From Xenorhabdus japonica (lineage in GTDB: Bacteria; Pseudomonadota; Gammaproteobacteria; Enterobacterales; Enterobacteriaceae), in the NCBI RefSeq assembly GCF_900115195.1, contig NZ_FOVO01000012.1:1-64000 (forward strand): 64,000 nt of DNA. The letters run 5' to 3'. The notes under the pieces are model-generated. The model searched no databases, was not told the origin of the DNA, and saw only the letters and a list, made by a program, of their open reading frames with translations. Below are positions 30,795-41,033 of this stretch, piece after piece. A program made the position numbers and the translations under genes. The stretch's first letter is position 1; each line of letters begins with the position of its first letter.

Positions 30795-33320
30795 ATGAGT
30801 TTGATTATTCTTATTGTCTGTAAACGGCTGGCGTTGTTGATGATGATATTGTTAGTAGCATTGGTAGTGATGGCAACAGGGTTCCTACCTACCGTTGGGT
30901 ATGCCAGTGAATATTTTGACATTAATGCGCTGGAGATCCATGATCCGTCTGCCCCTCCACCCGATTTAAGTTATTTTGCAGAGAAAGGGGGCAGTGCGCC
31001 AGGAACATACAGGGTTGCTATCCATGTCAACGATCAGGACAAAGGTACACAGGATATCCAATTTGTAGTGGGAGCCGAAAAAAAGCTTCAACCCGTCTTA
31101 TCGGTTCAGCAATTGGTTGACTGGGGAGTCAATATATCTATTTTTGCTGGTTTGAATTCAGAATATCAACTTTCTGATTTAGCTGATTTTATCCCTTATG
31201 CCAATGCATCATTACAACTGGGACAACAAACTTTGCTGATCACTATTCCTCAGGCAGAAATGACAACGTCAGCCCGTGGTGCAATTGATTCATCGCTTTG
31301 GCAACAAGGGGAATCAGCGTTATGGGCTAGTTATAACCTTAGTGGTGTTGACATCCGGGGTAAAAGCGGCTCTGGTACAAATAATCTCTATATGAATTTA
31401 CGTAGTGGAGTGAATTGGGGAAGCTGGCGCTTACGGAATTATTCTACCTACTATCGAAATTTTGGCAAAAGTAATGGCGATAAAGCGCATTGGGAAAATC
31501 TGAATACATTTTTGCAACGTGATATTCATTCTCTAAAAAGCCAGCTCGTAATTGGTGAGACCAATACACGAGGAGAGCTGTTTAGTGGATTTGCCTTTCG
31601 AGGTGTCACTCTGACATCGGATGATAACATGCTACCCGATAGTCAACGGGGTTTTGCTCCGGTAGTGAGGGGAATAGCAGAAAGTAATGCTCAGATCACT
31701 ATTCGTCAAAACGGGCACATTATTTATCAGGCCAATGTTCCACCTGGGGCTTTTGTGATTGATGACCTTTATCCTATATCTTCTGGGGGTAATCTGGATG
31801 TGGTCATTCAGGAAGCTGATGGTTGTGAACGCCGCCTTGTTCAACCATTTTCATCAATTCCCGTTATGTTGAGGGAAGGGCAATTCAAATACAGTTTTAC
31901 GGTGGGTGAATACCGCAATTCGTATGTATATGCCTATCAACCAATCTTTATGCAGAGTGAAGTTTATTATGGCTTGCCATATGCAACAACTATGTATGGC
32001 GGTATGCTGTTGTCTCCAAATTATCAGGCATATGTAGTTGGCGTAGGATACAGTTTTGGTCACTGGGGATCTTTGGCATTTGATATCACACAATCACAGG
32101 CTGATATTATCAATAAAGGTCAACAACGAGGCTGGGTCTATCGGGCACAGTATGCTAAAGACTTCGAAGAGACTGGTACTAATCTGTTTCTGACCAGTTA
32201 TTATTACCCTTCACCACATTTTTATGATTTTCAGAACGTTAATAACAGTGCGGCATATAATGAGCCGTCATATCTCAATAAACATAAATTTCAGTTCACA
32301 CTGAGCCAAAGTTTATCGGATTATGGCAGTCTCTATTTTTCCGGTTACTTGCAGAATGATTGGGGAAGCAGAGGCACTACCCGCAGTTTGAATGTCGGGT
32401 ACAACGTAAATTATTCCGATATCCATTACTCGCTGAGTTATACCCAAAATATGAGTCCAGGTAACTCAATGGTCGATAATCAGCTGGCATTCAATATACA
32501 GATTCCACTTGATCGCTGGCAGCCAAGTAGCTGGGCGACTTATAGTATCAATCATAATCGTCGGGGTGATATCAACCAATCGGTTGGGTTGAGTGGCATG
32601 GCCTTAGATAAATTGAATTATTCTCTGCAACAGAGTCACAGTAATAACGGTCAGGGCACTAGCGGTAATATAAACCTTAGTTATAAAGCCCGTTATGGTG
32701 TGTTGTCTGGCGGATATCACTACAGTGATGATTCACAGCAGGTTAGCTATGGTCTCAGAGGGGGTGTCGTTGCTCATCGTCATGGCTTGACTTGGTCGCA
32801 ACCGCTGGGTGAAACCATTGTTCTGGTCAAAGCATCTGGAGCTGCTGGCGTTAAAGTCACTGGCTATAACGGTGTTGAAACTGATGGACAAGGCCATGCA
32901 GTATTACCTTATGCCAGCCCTTATCACCGTAATCGTGTCGCCTTATCACCGAATTCTTTTGGGGAGGGGGTGGATATTGAGTCTAATATCCAGACTGTTA
33001 TTCCAACACAGGGAGCCATAGTCTTGGCTGACTTCCAAACAAGGATCGGCCGCCGAGTGTTGTTTAATTTGACTCACCAGGGCAAACCTATTCCTTTTGG
33101 TGCAATAGCTACCTTGAATGAGGAAAATACATTCCACTCTTTTACTGCAAATCAGAGTATTGTTGGCAATGGGGGGGAAGTTTATTTCGGAGGTGTTCCA
33201 GAACAAGGTCAATTATCTGTTCAATGGGGGAGTGGTCAGTTTGAACAATGTAAAATTCCTTTTCTTTTGCCAAAAAGTAAAGCAATGGTGGTTTCAATAA
33301 AGGCTGATTGTCATCCATAA
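30795..33320 (+). CDS. Outer-membrane fimbrial usher, FimD/PapC family
   Basis: The 841-residue protein should form the outer-membrane pore through which pilins are exported and polymerised. An unusually long hydrophobic leader (about 40 residues, ending near GYAS) precedes the N-terminal domain (FDINALEIHDPSAPPPDLSYF). The middle is a beta-barrel with plug, showing the usher signature around GFAPVVRGIAESNAQITIRQNG. The C-terminal domains end in CKIPF...VVSIKADCHP. It starts 27 bases after the chaperone stop. Confidence 0.95.
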   Translation: MSLIILIVCKRLALLMMILLVALVVMATGFLPTVGYASEYFDINALEIHDPSAPPPDLSYFAEKGGSAPGTYRVAIHVNDQDKGTQDIQFVVGAEKKLQPVLSVQQLVDWGVNISIFAGLNSEYQLSDLADFIPYANASLQLGQQTLLITIPQAEMTTSARGAIDSSLWQQGESALWASYNLSGVDIRGKSGSGTNNLYMNLRSGVNWGSWRLRNYSTYYRNFGKSNGDKAHWENLNTFLQRDIHSLKSQLVIGETNTRGELFSGFAFRGVTLTSDDNMLPDSQRGFAPVVRGIAESNAQITIRQNGHIIYQANVPPGAFVIDDLYPISSGGNLDVVIQEADGCERRLVQPFSSIPVMLREGQFKYSFTVGEYRNSYVYAYQPIFMQSEVYYGLPYATTMYGGMLLSPNYQAYVVGVGYSFGHWGSLAFDITQSQADIINKGQQRGWVYRAQYAKDFEETGTNLFLTSYYYPSPHFYDFQNVNNSAAYNEPSYLNKHKFQFTLSQSLSDYGSLYFSGYLQNDWGSRGTTRSLNVGYNVNYSDIHYSLSYTQNMSPGNSMVDNQLAFNIQIPLDRWQPSSWATYSINHNRRGDINQSVGLSGMALDKLNYSLQQSHSNNGQGTSGNINLSYKARYGVLSGGYHYSDDSQQVSYGLRGGVVAHRHGLTWSQPLGETIVLVKASGAAGVKVTGYNGVETDGQGHAVLPYASPYHRNRVALSPNSFGEGVDIESNIQTVIPTQGAIVLADFQTRIGRRVLFNLTHQGKPIPFGAIATLNEENTFHSFTANQSIVGNGGEVYFGGVPEQGQLSVQWGSGQFEQCKIPFLLPKSKAMVVSIKADCHP

Positions 33321-33383
33321 AGGTAAATCATCATATTTTTTAAGAAATGCGACATAATGATAATTTATAAATAAAGGTTGTTG

Positions 33384-34400
33384 ATGAATATATCTATTTT
33401 TTCATGGTTACTGTTTGTACCAATATTTGTTTCCCCCTATGCGGGTGCTTATGCTGATGTCTCTTGTACAGCACCTTCTCAAGCATTGAATTCACATAAG
33501 ATATCAGTTCCTGTACATGTGCCTGTAGGCCAAGAACTGGAAAAATCGGATAATAGATTAAGGCTGGATGCAAGCCCTATGATTACTTGTCAAGGTAAGT
33601 CTCTGGACAAGACTGAGGCTGTTCTTGGTATCAAGGCAACTGGAATTTTGTCACAATCTATCGGAGGAAAAAGCGTCTTTTTGTTGGGTGACAGTGGCAT
33701 TGGGTATGCAATTAGAGGCTTAACTGGTAATCCTAGTGAGAGAAAATATATACAAAAAGGTGGTGATAGTGTGAAGCTTACAACTACTGCTTTTCGAGAT
33801 CATAAAGAGCCAATTAATGTTGGAATTGCACTTGTATTTTACCGTATTGGTCAAATAAAACCTGGCAAATATCTTCCCCAGCCTGTGGCAATAGCGACTG
33901 TAAATTTACGAAATCTTGGTGGAAGTGGTTTAGGTAAATCTATTGAAGTAGGAAAGTTCAGCACTGGCAATATAGTCGTTGAATCACGATCTTGTACTTT
34001 TGATAACAATCCAATTCCTGTCGCATTAGAATCGATAACAAGCATGCAGTTACCTAAAGTAGGTTCTACTGCAGCGGAAAAAGCATTTAATATACCTTTA
34101 AATTGCGACGCACGTATTAAAGTTAACATGCTTTTGCGGGCAGGTTCTCAAGGAGCCTATGATTCCCCAAAAGGGATTATCAAACTTAATTCTAATGCCA
34201 ATGCGGCTGGTGGTGTTGGTATCCAAATTTTGGATGGGGATAAGACAAACCCAATACCTCTTGGTACAAAAATTGAATATATCAAAACTATAATAGAAGG
34301 GCCTGTCAATATTCCTTTAAAAGCGCGTTATTATCGATATGGCAATGTTAAAGAAGGGGTAGCTAATGCGACAGCGACATTTACCATGAGTTATGAGTAA
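33384..34400 (+). CDS. Fimbrial tip protein or adhesin
   Basis: Exported protein of 338 residues, twice the size of a pilin. Signal peptide ends near GAYADV. An N-terminal domain of about 180 residues has no recognised family and may bind the receptor. The C-terminal part (from about VVESRSCTFDNN) is a pilin domain with a cysteine pair (RSCTF and LNCDA) and an ATATFTMSYE terminus. This two-domain plan is that of FimH-like tip adhesins. The ATG at 33384 is preferred to a TTG six bases upstream. Last gene of the operon. Confidence 0.8.
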   Translation: MNISIFSWLLFVPIFVSPYAGAYADVSCTAPSQALNSHKISVPVHVPVGQELEKSDNRLRLDASPMITCQGKSLDKTEAVLGIKATGILSQSIGGKSVFLLGDSGIGYAIRGLTGNPSERKYIQKGGDSVKLTTTAFRDHKEPINVGIALVFYRIGQIKPGKYLPQPVAIATVNLRNLGGSGLGKSIEVGKFSTGNIVVESRSCTFDNNPIPVALESITSMQLPKVGSTAAEKAFNIPLNCDARIKVNMLLRAGSQGAYDSPKGIIKLNSNANAAGGVGIQILDGDKTNPIPLGTKIEYIKTIIEGPVNIPLKARYYRYGNVKEGVANATATFTMSYE

Positions 34401-34428
34401 TATCAACCTTCATTTATGATTGATATTA
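34398..34428. terminator. Possible terminator after the fimbrial operon
   Basis: An inverted repeat AATATCAA / TTGATATT with a 13-base spacer directly after the adhesin stop. There is no clear T run. The rest of 34429-34758 is AT-rich and shows no gene. Confidence 0.35.
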
Positions 34429-34758
34429 ATATTCTATCTGCAAATAAGGTTACATACTTGTTTTAAAAAATTATGTAACTAAATGAATTTTATCTATTTT
34501 TAATAGCTCATTCCATTCTAATTTACCTATTATTTATCTGTAATCATTATTTCCATTGATGAAATATAATTGCTATGAAAATTTATTTTTGTTTATGATT
34601 TTGTGAATAAATTCACAATGCGGCACTAAAAAAAGTGTAGTGAGAATTGTTCTCTTTTTTGTAAGGAGAATAATATAAATATACAGAAACAGACCCCTTA
34701 TTATTACTAATAAACCAAGAGGTCTGTAAAGATTACTGCTTAAGCAGTAAACGAATAA

Positions 34759-35199
34759 TCAAACGCTGATCTTGTGGCCTGACAGTGCTGAATTGTGACG
34801 GGCTTGGCCGTCTGCACCATAAAGAGAAGGGCTGTGGTGACTTTTCAGAAAAGCAATTGCCTTACTGTTCAACTCAATATGTTGATCCAGCAAAAAACCA
34901 TTATGCGAATTTAAATCACGGATGCGTTTAATAGATTGGCTAATTTGACCCCATAATACTGCCAATCTTTCACAGTCAGCATATGGTACATCTATTTTCA
35001 GCGTTTCATTTAATTGCTGGCGTTTTCGTTCAGCGTGATCAAGTGCCGAAAGCAAAAATGTTTTTTGTTCCGTCACACGATGTAAATGATTTGCCTCAAT
35101 AAAACCTTCGCTCAGTATGCGCTGTTCTTCTGCCATAGTTTGCGAAAGCGAATTTAAGTGTGCGCTCTGCTGTTCAAGCAAGAGTTGAAGTTCTTTCAT
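34759..35199 (-). CDS. flgN: FlgK/FlgL export chaperone FlgN
   Basis: FlgN (146 residues) is a helical cytoplasmic chaperone that keeps hook-filament junction proteins FlgK and FlgL ready for export. The LLEQQSAHLNSLSQTMAEEQRIL helix and the RKRQQLNETL stretch are typical. It follows flgM in the same direction with a 26-base gap. The two share the sigma-28 promoter upstream of flgM. Confidence 0.9.
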   Translation of the reverse strand: MKELQLLLEQQSAHLNSLSQTMAEEQRILSEGFIEANHLHRVTEQKTFLLSALDHAERKRQQLNETLKIDVPYADCERLAVLWGQISQSIKRIRDLNSHNGFLLDQHIELNSKAIAFLKSHHSPSLYGADGQARHNSALSGHKISV

Positions 35200-35225
35200 T
35201 TACGGCTCTTTATAATTTCGATGGT

Positions 35226-35525
35226 TTATTTATCATATTCCATGTTTTCAAGGGCCTCCCTGAATAGGGCATCAGCAATTTTACCGCTGTCCATCGTCAG
35301 TGTTCCCTTTGCAATGGCTTCTTTCAATTGTTGCACTTTCTGGATATTAATATCTTGGCTACTTGGTTGGACGAGCTTTTTCTGCGCTTCGCTCAGCTTG
35401 ACTTGTGTATCGGCGCTTTTTTCGGCGACAGCCACAATTCTGCGAGCGCTCTGAGCACCTTCATTGGCATCGCGCTGTTGTAAAGCTGCAATGGCCAGTA
35501 GAGGTTGAGTGCGTTCAATACTCAT
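35226..35525 (-). CDS. flgM: Anti-sigma-28 factor FlgM
   Basis: FlgM (99 residues) binds sigma-28 (FliA) until the hook is complete, and is then exported through the flagellum. The N terminus MSIERTQPLL and the C-terminal sigma-binding helices (DINIQKVQQLKEAIAKGTL and MDSGKIADALFREAL) are intact. The start has AAGGATT upstream. It is the first gene of flgMN. Confidence 0.95.
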   Translation of the reverse strand: MSIERTQPLLAIAALQQRDANEGAQSARRIVAVAEKSADTQVKLSEAQKKLVQPSSQDINIQKVQQLKEAIAKGTLTMDSGKIADALFREALENMEYDK

Positions 35526-35615
35526 AATTGTAATCCTTTAATCAGGCATTATTTATTTGTCTTAGGTAGCAGGCGATATACCGCTGGCATGCCTGTAAAT
35601 CTTGGTCTGTTGATT

Positions 35616-35642
35616 ATATCGGCTTGCAGAAATAAAACTTTA
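35616..35642 (-). promoter_or_regulatory. Sigma-28 promoter of flgMN
   Basis: On the minus strand, TAAA at 35642-35639, a 15-base spacer, then GCCGATAT at 35623-35616. One base differs from the consensus GCCGATAA. It lies about 90 bases before flgM and just past the flgA stop. Confidence 0.88.
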
Positions 35643-35647
35643 ACCAT

Positions 35648-36319
35648 TTATAACCCCATTTTTACACTGCCATTTTCTTGAGCTTTACCCGTAATAACCT
35701 GTCCGGAGTTCAGGCGGACACGGATATTATCAAAACTCGCGGCGTTGTTAATCGCTTTTCCTTCGTAACGCACCTGAAAATGATGTCCATCTACGGTGAC
35801 GACCACATTTTGTCCGGCTTTAATCGCCCAGGGACGCCGAATCATGTTGCGTGTAATGAATTGTCCGGCAGGTATGTTGCGGATCGCAATACCATTTTGT
35901 ATGGCCTTTCTGTTACGGATTATGTTGTTTGGCAGTTTATCTAAGGACCCTGTTTTTACTTGAAAATCTTTTTCTGTCAGGACGGCATTGCGGTTAATGG
36001 CTCGCTTAGAAACCAAATAAGGTCCAGTAACATTAATGTACGCCTGAAGAAAACGACGTTGCTGACCACAAGTTACAGGGATGGAAAGGTTACCCCAATT
36101 TTTGTTGCCAATTGACGGTTGTATTTCAGGATATTCACAAGTCGGCCATTGTTGTTCAGGCGTTTTGATTTCCACTGAGACTTTATGGCCCGGCGTGTGA
36201 TGTATCTGCCTGAAATAGTCAGTTATCAATTGCGGTAAGTTATTCCCCCAAGCCAAAGAACTGCCAAAAAACAGATTAAGAAAAAAAGTAAATAACCCGA
36301 TAAATTTTAACGCAGGCAT
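35648..36319 (-). CDS. flgA: P-ring assembly chaperone FlgA
   Basis: FlgA (223 residues) is a periplasmic chaperone needed to assemble the FlgI P ring. The signal peptide covers about residues 1-25 (ending SLAWG). The C-terminal SAF-like domain includes ISKRAINRNAVLTEKDF, IRRPWAIKAGQNVVV and NNAASFDNIRVRLNSGQVITG. It is divergent from flgB, as in other enterics. Confidence 0.94.
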   Translation of the reverse strand: MPALKFIGLFTFFLNLFFGSSLAWGNNLPQLITDYFRQIHHTPGHKVSVEIKTPEQQWPTCEYPEIQPSIGNKNWGNLSIPVTCGQQRRFLQAYINVTGPYLVSKRAINRNAVLTEKDFQVKTGSLDKLPNNIIRNRKAIQNGIAIRNIPAGQFITRNMIRRPWAIKAGQNVVVTVDGHHFQVRYEGKAINNAASFDNIRVRLNSGQVITGKAQENGSVKMGL

Positions 36320-36620
36320 TTCACCACCTTAACCTCATCAGCGAACCATGATCTCAAAAAATATTCATTACCTGTTGGATGTTAATAGTGTAACGCGATT
36401 GATTATTCGTTAATGGAATAAATAGCAATTCAATTTGTTTCTATTCTTCGAATCACCTTTTTCTTCTGCGTTTATTCTGTTAGCTGCTTGGAGCTTATAC
36501 CCAGCAGATTTCATGTACCGAGCCGTTAATAAAGTGGTTACATGAATGATGAAAAGAGGGCGATAAGCTCTTGATGCATTATTGGGGGCAACCCCTACAG
36601 AACAGATCCAAGGGAGGAAT
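36320..36620. promoter_or_regulatory. Divergent flgA / flgB control region
   Basis: About 300 bases between divergent flgA and flgB. By analogy with E. coli it should hold FlhD4C2-dependent class II promoters in both directions. FlhDC boxes could not be located with confidence. Confidence 0.5.
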
Positions 36621-37037
36621 ATGCTCGATAAATTAGATGCCGCTTTTCAATTTCGACAAGAAGCGTTGGTACTTCGCAGCCAGCGGCAGGAAATTTTGTC
36701 TGCCAATATTGCCAATGCAGATACTCCTGGCTATCAGGCGCGAGATATCGATTTTGCTGATCAACTGGAAAAGGTGATGGCACATGGTCATGTATCGGGA
36801 AATGGAATTGAGCTAACTCTGACTTCCGATCGACATATTCCCGGTCAGTATGAAAAAAGTTTGGAGATGGATTTGCTGTATCGGGTGCCATTCCAGACAG
36901 CCATGGATGGAAATACCGTTGACATGGATATGGAACGTAGCAATTTCGCAGATAACAGCCTGAAATATCAAGCCGAACTGACTATGATGAATGCGCAAAT
37001 TAAAAGCATGATGTCAGTTCTACAGTCACAAGGATAA
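36621..37037 (+). CDS. flgB: Flagellar proximal rod protein FlgB
   Basis: FlgB (138 residues) is part of the proximal rod, exported by the flagellar type III system. The conserved [17 protein letters not shown] motif lies near residues 27-43. The start at 36621 has AGGGAGGAAT just upstream and gives the same length as E. coli FlgB; an in-frame ATG at 36582 is rejected. First gene of flgBCDEFGHIJ. Confidence 0.97.
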   Translation: MLDKLDAAFQFRQEALVLRSQRQEILSANIANADTPGYQARDIDFADQLEKVMAHGHVSGNGIELTLTSDRHIPGQYEKSLEMDLLYRVPFQTAMDGNTVDMDMERSNFADNSLKYQAELTMMNAQIKSMMSVLQSQG

Positions 37038-37042
37038 CGGGA

Positions 37043-37447
37043 ATGTCTCTACTCAGTGTTTTTGATATTGCCAGCTCTGCGCTCACCGCTCAGTCCCAGC
37101 GACTGAACGTCAGCGCCAGTAATATGGCGAATGCCGATAGTATCGTAGGGCCGGATGGCGAGCCCTATCGTGCCAAGCAGGTAGTTTTCCGTGTCGCTGC
37201 GCCAGCAGGGCAGGAAATTGGCGGTGTTCGCGTCAGCGAAGTAGTGGATGATCCCACGCCTTTCCGTCTTGAGTATCAACCGGGTCATCCGCTGGCCGAT
37301 GAGAAAGGTTATGTCCGTATGCCGAATGTGGATGTTGTCGGGGAAATGGTCAATACCATCTCTGCTTCCCGTAGCTATCAGGCGAATGTTGAAGTGTTGA
37401 ACACTACTAAGTCCATCATGTTGAAAACGCTGACACTGGGTCAGTAA
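37043..37447 (+). CDS. flgC: Flagellar proximal rod protein FlgC
   Basis: FlgC (134 residues) is a proximal rod subunit. The N-terminal flagellar rod motif [22 protein letters not shown] and the C-terminal [22 protein letters not shown] helix are intact. It starts five bases after flgB. Confidence 0.97.
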   Translation: MSLLSVFDIASSALTAQSQRLNVSASNMANADSIVGPDGEPYRAKQVVFRVAAPAGQEIGGVRVSEVVDDPTPFRLEYQPGHPLADEKGYVRMPNVDVVGEMVNTISASRSYQANVEVLNTTKSIMLKTLTLGQ

Positions 37448-37460
37448 CAGGAATTCCATT

Positions 37461-38156
37461 ATGGCAGTAACCACTTCAATCAATGATTCATTGGATAATA
37501 CTACGGTAGGTGAGCTTGCTCCCGCGAGTAAAATCAAACCACAAAGCAGCGACGATATTAAAGATAATTTCTTGAATTTATTAATCGCTCAGCTCAAAAA
37601 CCAAGATCCAACCAATCCAATGCAAAATAATGAGATAACCGCTCAGATTGCACAGATCAGTACCGTTGAAGGTATTGAAAAACTCAATAAAACACTGGGA
37701 ACTGTTGTCGGGCAGATGGACAACCATCAAGCAATGCAAACGACATCGCTGATTGGTCGTGATGTCATGATTCCCGGCGATAAGATTTTAGTCGGTTCCA
37801 GTGAAGAAAAAGGCATCGACATCAGTCGATATGGTGTTGAGCTGCCCCGACCTGCCGATAATGTCAAAGTCATAATAAAAAGCAAAGATGGCGCAGTTGT
37901 TCGGGAAATGAATATTGGCAATTTAAATGCTGGTGTTCATAAATTTTTATGGGATGGCAAAGACGCAGATGGCAGGGAAGTGCCAGACGGTGCGTATAAC
38001 TTCACCGTTTCCGCAAGCTATCAGGGTGACGCGTTGGTGACACATTCGTTAACGTCTGCTCAAGTTTTAGGCGTTACGCGGAGTGAGGATGGCACTAAAT
38101 TAGATTTAGGGCTGGCGGGTACGGTAACCATGGATAAAGTTCGTCAGATTCTTTAA
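37461..38156 (+). CDS. flgD: Hook-capping (scaffold) protein FlgD
   Basis: FlgD (231 residues) caps the growing hook and is discarded when the hook is complete. The N-terminal NFLNLLIAQLKNQDPTNPMQ motif, the TAQIAQISTVEGIEKLN stretch, and the FlgD Ig-like domain with FLWDGKDADGREVPDGAYNF are all present. Confidence 0.97.
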   Translation: MAVTTSINDSLDNTTVGELAPASKIKPQSSDDIKDNFLNLLIAQLKNQDPTNPMQNNEITAQIAQISTVEGIEKLNKTLGTVVGQMDNHQAMQTTSLIGRDVMIPGDKILVGSSEEKGIDISRYGVELPRPADNVKVIIKSKDGAVVREMNIGNLNAGVHKFLWDGKDADGREVPDGAYNFTVSASYQGDALVTHSLTSAQVLGVTRSEDGTKLDLGLAGTVTMDKVRQIL

Positions 38157-38171
38157 TTAAACGGAGGACAT

Positions 38172-39380
38172 ATGTCTTTTTCACAAGCGGTTAGTGGTTT
38201 GAATACTGCAGCGAGTAATTTGGATGTTATTGGTAATAACATCGCAAACTCAGCAACATTTGGCTTTAAATCCAGCTCTGCTGCTTTTGCAGATATTTTC
38301 AGCGGCTCAGAAGTGGGTTTGGGTGTTAAAGTTTCTGGCATGCTACAGAACTTTAAAGATGGCTCAACCACTAAGACTAATCGCCAGTTGGATATGGCAA
38401 TTACACAGGGCGGTTTTTTCCGCATGCAGGATTCCAACGGTGATATTTTCTATTCCCGTAACGGTCAGTTCCAAATGGATGAAGAACGTAATCTGATCAA
38501 TATGCAGGGCATGAAGCTCACAGGTTATCCGGCAGTAAACGGAGAAATTCAGCAAGGCAGAGCGGTGGAGCCACTTTCGATTCCACAGGATATATTGAAT
38601 GCGAAAGCAACTACAAAAGCCGAGTTGAAAGTTACCCTGAAATCAACACACTCAGTAATTGATCAGACGACACATGCCTTTGATCCAAATAATCCAGATA
38701 CTTTTAGCTACAATACATCTCTGCAAGTTTATGACAGTCTGGGCAATCAACATGATATCAATATATTCTTCGTGAAAAGAGACGATAATAAATGGGAATT
38801 TATTGCTAAGGATAATTCTGTAGAGGTTTCTGACTTTAAGAAATTGGGTGATGTGCAATTTGACGGCAATGGTCAAATGGTCGGCACCAATAATGCATTT
38901 ACATTCGATGTAGCATCTCTGAATGGTTCAAATGATGCAAAAATCACCCTCGATTTTTCTGGTAGTAAACAGCAGAATGTTGGGACAGATGGTGCCTCCA
39001 ATCCAGTACAAGATGGCTATACCGCAGGTAGTTTCTCTGAGTACACTGTGGAGGATGACGGCAAAATTTATGGTAAATATTCCAACAACGAGAGACAAGT
39101 ATTAGGTCAGGTGGTACTGGCAAACTTTGCTAACCCTGAAGGTTTGGCTGCACAAGGCAATAACGTCTGGGTAGAATCCGGTGCATCTGGCAGCCCGGTT
39201 GTGGGTGTCGCAGGTTCGGGTAACTTCGGTAAGCTGATAGGTGGTGCGCTGGAAGCCTCTAACGTAGATCTGAGCCAAGAGCTGGTCAATATGATCGTCG
39301 CCCAGCGTAACTATCAATCCAACGCCCAGACCATCAAGACGCAGGACCAAATTCTGCAAACGCTGGTCAGCATGCGTTAA
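38172..39380 (+). CDS. flgE: Flagellar hook protein FlgE
   Basis: FlgE (402 residues) polymerises into the hook. The N-terminal SGLNTAASNLDVIGNNIANSATFGFK and C-terminal helices (VNMIVAQRNYQSNAQTIKTQDQIL) form the core. The variable middle is surface-exposed. It has a strong GGAGGA ribosome site, which suits a protein made in many copies. Confidence 0.97.
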   Translation: MSFSQAVSGLNTAASNLDVIGNNIANSATFGFKSSSAAFADIFSGSEVGLGVKVSGMLQNFKDGSTTKTNRQLDMAITQGGFFRMQDSNGDIFYSRNGQFQMDEERNLINMQGMKLTGYPAVNGEIQQGRAVEPLSIPQDILNAKATTKAELKVTLKSTHSVIDQTTHAFDPNNPDTFSYNTSLQVYDSLGNQHDINIFFVKRDDNKWEFIAKDNSVEVSDFKKLGDVQFDGNGQMVGTNNAFTFDVASLNGSNDAKITLDFSGSKQQNVGTDGASNPVQDGYTAGSFSEYTVEDDGKIYGKYSNNERQVLGQVVLANFANPEGLAAQGNNVWVESGASGSPVVGVAGSGNFGKLIGGALEASNVDLSQELVNMIVAQRNYQSNAQTIKTQDQILQTLVSMR

Positions 39381-39401
39381 TAAGCTCAGGCGGATAGCTT
39401 T

Positions 39402-40157
39402 ATGGATCACGTTATTTATACCGCTATGGGAGCAGCACGCCAAACGCTGGAGCATCAGGCTGTTACTGCCAACAATCTGGCCAATGCGTCAACGCCGGGC
39501 TTCAAAGCTCAGCTTGCAGCACTACGCGCCGTACCGATTGAAGGTGAAACCCTGCCAACACGTACATTGACCGTTGCTTCTACCCCTGGCATGGATAGCC
39601 GTCAAGGACCAATGAATTATACCTCCCGCCCGTTGGATGTGGCTGTCGGACAAGGCGGCTTTCTGGCTGTCCAGCTTGAAGATGGGACGGAAGCCTATAC
39701 CCGCAACGGCGGTATCCAGATTTCACCCGAAGGGCAATTGATGGTGCAGGGGCGCATGTTGATGGGCGAAAATGGGCCGATTGATGTTCCACCGCAGGCT
39801 GAACTGACTATTGCCGCCGATGGTGCCATCTCAGCCCTGATTGCCAGCGATCCGCCAACATTGTTGGGGCAGATTGGCAAACTGAAAATCGTTAAACCTG
39901 AAGCCAATCAAGTGGTACGGGGCGATAATGGTTTGTTTCACTTAACACCACAGGCGCAGGAACAGCAGGGCAATGAATTGGCGGCCAGCACGGAAGTGAA
40001 AATCATGCCGGGTGTACTGGAAGGCAGTAATGTCAATCCAGTGGAAAGCATGGTGAACATGATCGCCAACGCGCGTCGCTTTGAGATGCAGATGAAAGTC
40101 ATACACAATTCCGATGAAAATGCACAGCGGGCTAATCAAATTCTCGCCATGAACTGA
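39402..40157 (+). CDS. flgF: Flagellar proximal rod protein FlgF
   Basis: FlgF (251 residues) is a proximal rod subunit of the FlgE/F/G family. The start [20 protein letters not shown] and the motif [14 protein letters not shown] are characteristic. The C-terminal helix ([19 protein letters not shown]) is intact. Confidence 0.97.
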   Translation: MDHVIYTAMGAARQTLEHQAVTANNLANASTPGFKAQLAALRAVPIEGETLPTRTLTVASTPGMDSRQGPMNYTSRPLDVAVGQGGFLAVQLEDGTEAYTRNGGIQISPEGQLMVQGRMLMGENGPIDVPPQAELTIAADGAISALIASDPPTLLGQIGKLKIVKPEANQVVRGDNGLFHLTPQAQEQQGNELAASTEVKIMPGVLEGSNVNPVESMVNMIANARRFEMQMKVIHNSDENAQRANQILAMN

Positions 40158-40179
40158 ATCGGGAACAGGGGATAAATTC

Positions 40180-40962
40180 ATGATCCGATCTTTATGGATT
40201 GCCAAGACTGGGCTGGATGCTCAGCAAACAAATATGGATGTTATTGCCAACAACCTGGCAAACGTCAGTACCAATGGTTTTAAACGCCAACGTGCGGTGT
40301 TCGAAGATTTGCTCTATCAAACCGAACGTCAGCCGGGTGCAATGTCATCTGAACAGACGAACTTGCCATCAGGTTTACAGATTGGTACAGGTGCGCGTCC
40401 GGTAGCGACTGAGCGGCTGCACAATCAGGGCAATTTGGCACAGACCGATAACAGCAAAGACGTGGCAATCAAGGGACAGGGTTTTTTTCAAATCCAGATG
40501 CCTGATGGCACAATTGGTTATACGCGTGATGGTTCATTTCAGCAGGATCAGAACGGTCAGTTGGTCACTGTCGGCGGTTTTCAGGTCGTGCCTGCCATCA
40601 TTATTCCAGACAATGCCACCAAGATGAGTATCGCCCGTGACGGGATCGTCAGCGTGAATGTGCAGGGGCAAAGTGCGCCTCAGCAGGTTGGGCAACTGAC
40701 GCTGACCACGTTTATCAATGAAAGTGGTTTGGAAAGCATCGGTGAGAACCTGTATCTGGAAACCAACAGTTCTGGTGTTCCGGTAGAAAATGCACCGGGC
40801 ATCAATGGCGCAGGGTTGCTCTATCAAGGTTATGTTGAAACGTCTAATGTTAATGTGGCGGAAGAACTGGTCAATATGATTCAGGTTCAGCGAGCCTATG
40901 AAATCAACAGTAAAGCGGTGTCGACATCTGATCAGATGCTGCAAAAACTGACTCAGCTATAA
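40180..40962 (+). CDS. flgG: Flagellar distal rod protein FlgG
   Basis: FlgG (260 residues) forms the distal rod. The N terminus [20 protein letters not shown], the [24 protein letters not shown] motif and the C-terminal [17 protein letters not shown] helix are highly typical, and the length equals that of E. coli FlgG. Confidence 0.98.
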   Translation: MIRSLWIAKTGLDAQQTNMDVIANNLANVSTNGFKRQRAVFEDLLYQTERQPGAMSSEQTNLPSGLQIGTGARPVATERLHNQGNLAQTDNSKDVAIKGQGFFQIQMPDGTIGYTRDGSFQQDQNGQLVTVGGFQVVPAIIIPDNATKMSIARDGIVSVNVQGQSAPQQVGQLTLTTFINESGLESIGENLYLETNSSGVPVENAPGINGAGLLYQGYVETSNVNVAEELVNMIQVQRAYEINSKAVSTSDQMLQKLTQL

Positions 40963-41033
40963 CCTAATTATTAATGGTGGAGGGGGAAAGCGTTCCTCCA
41001 CTATTATCTACGATAAACTTAAGAGCATAGAAG

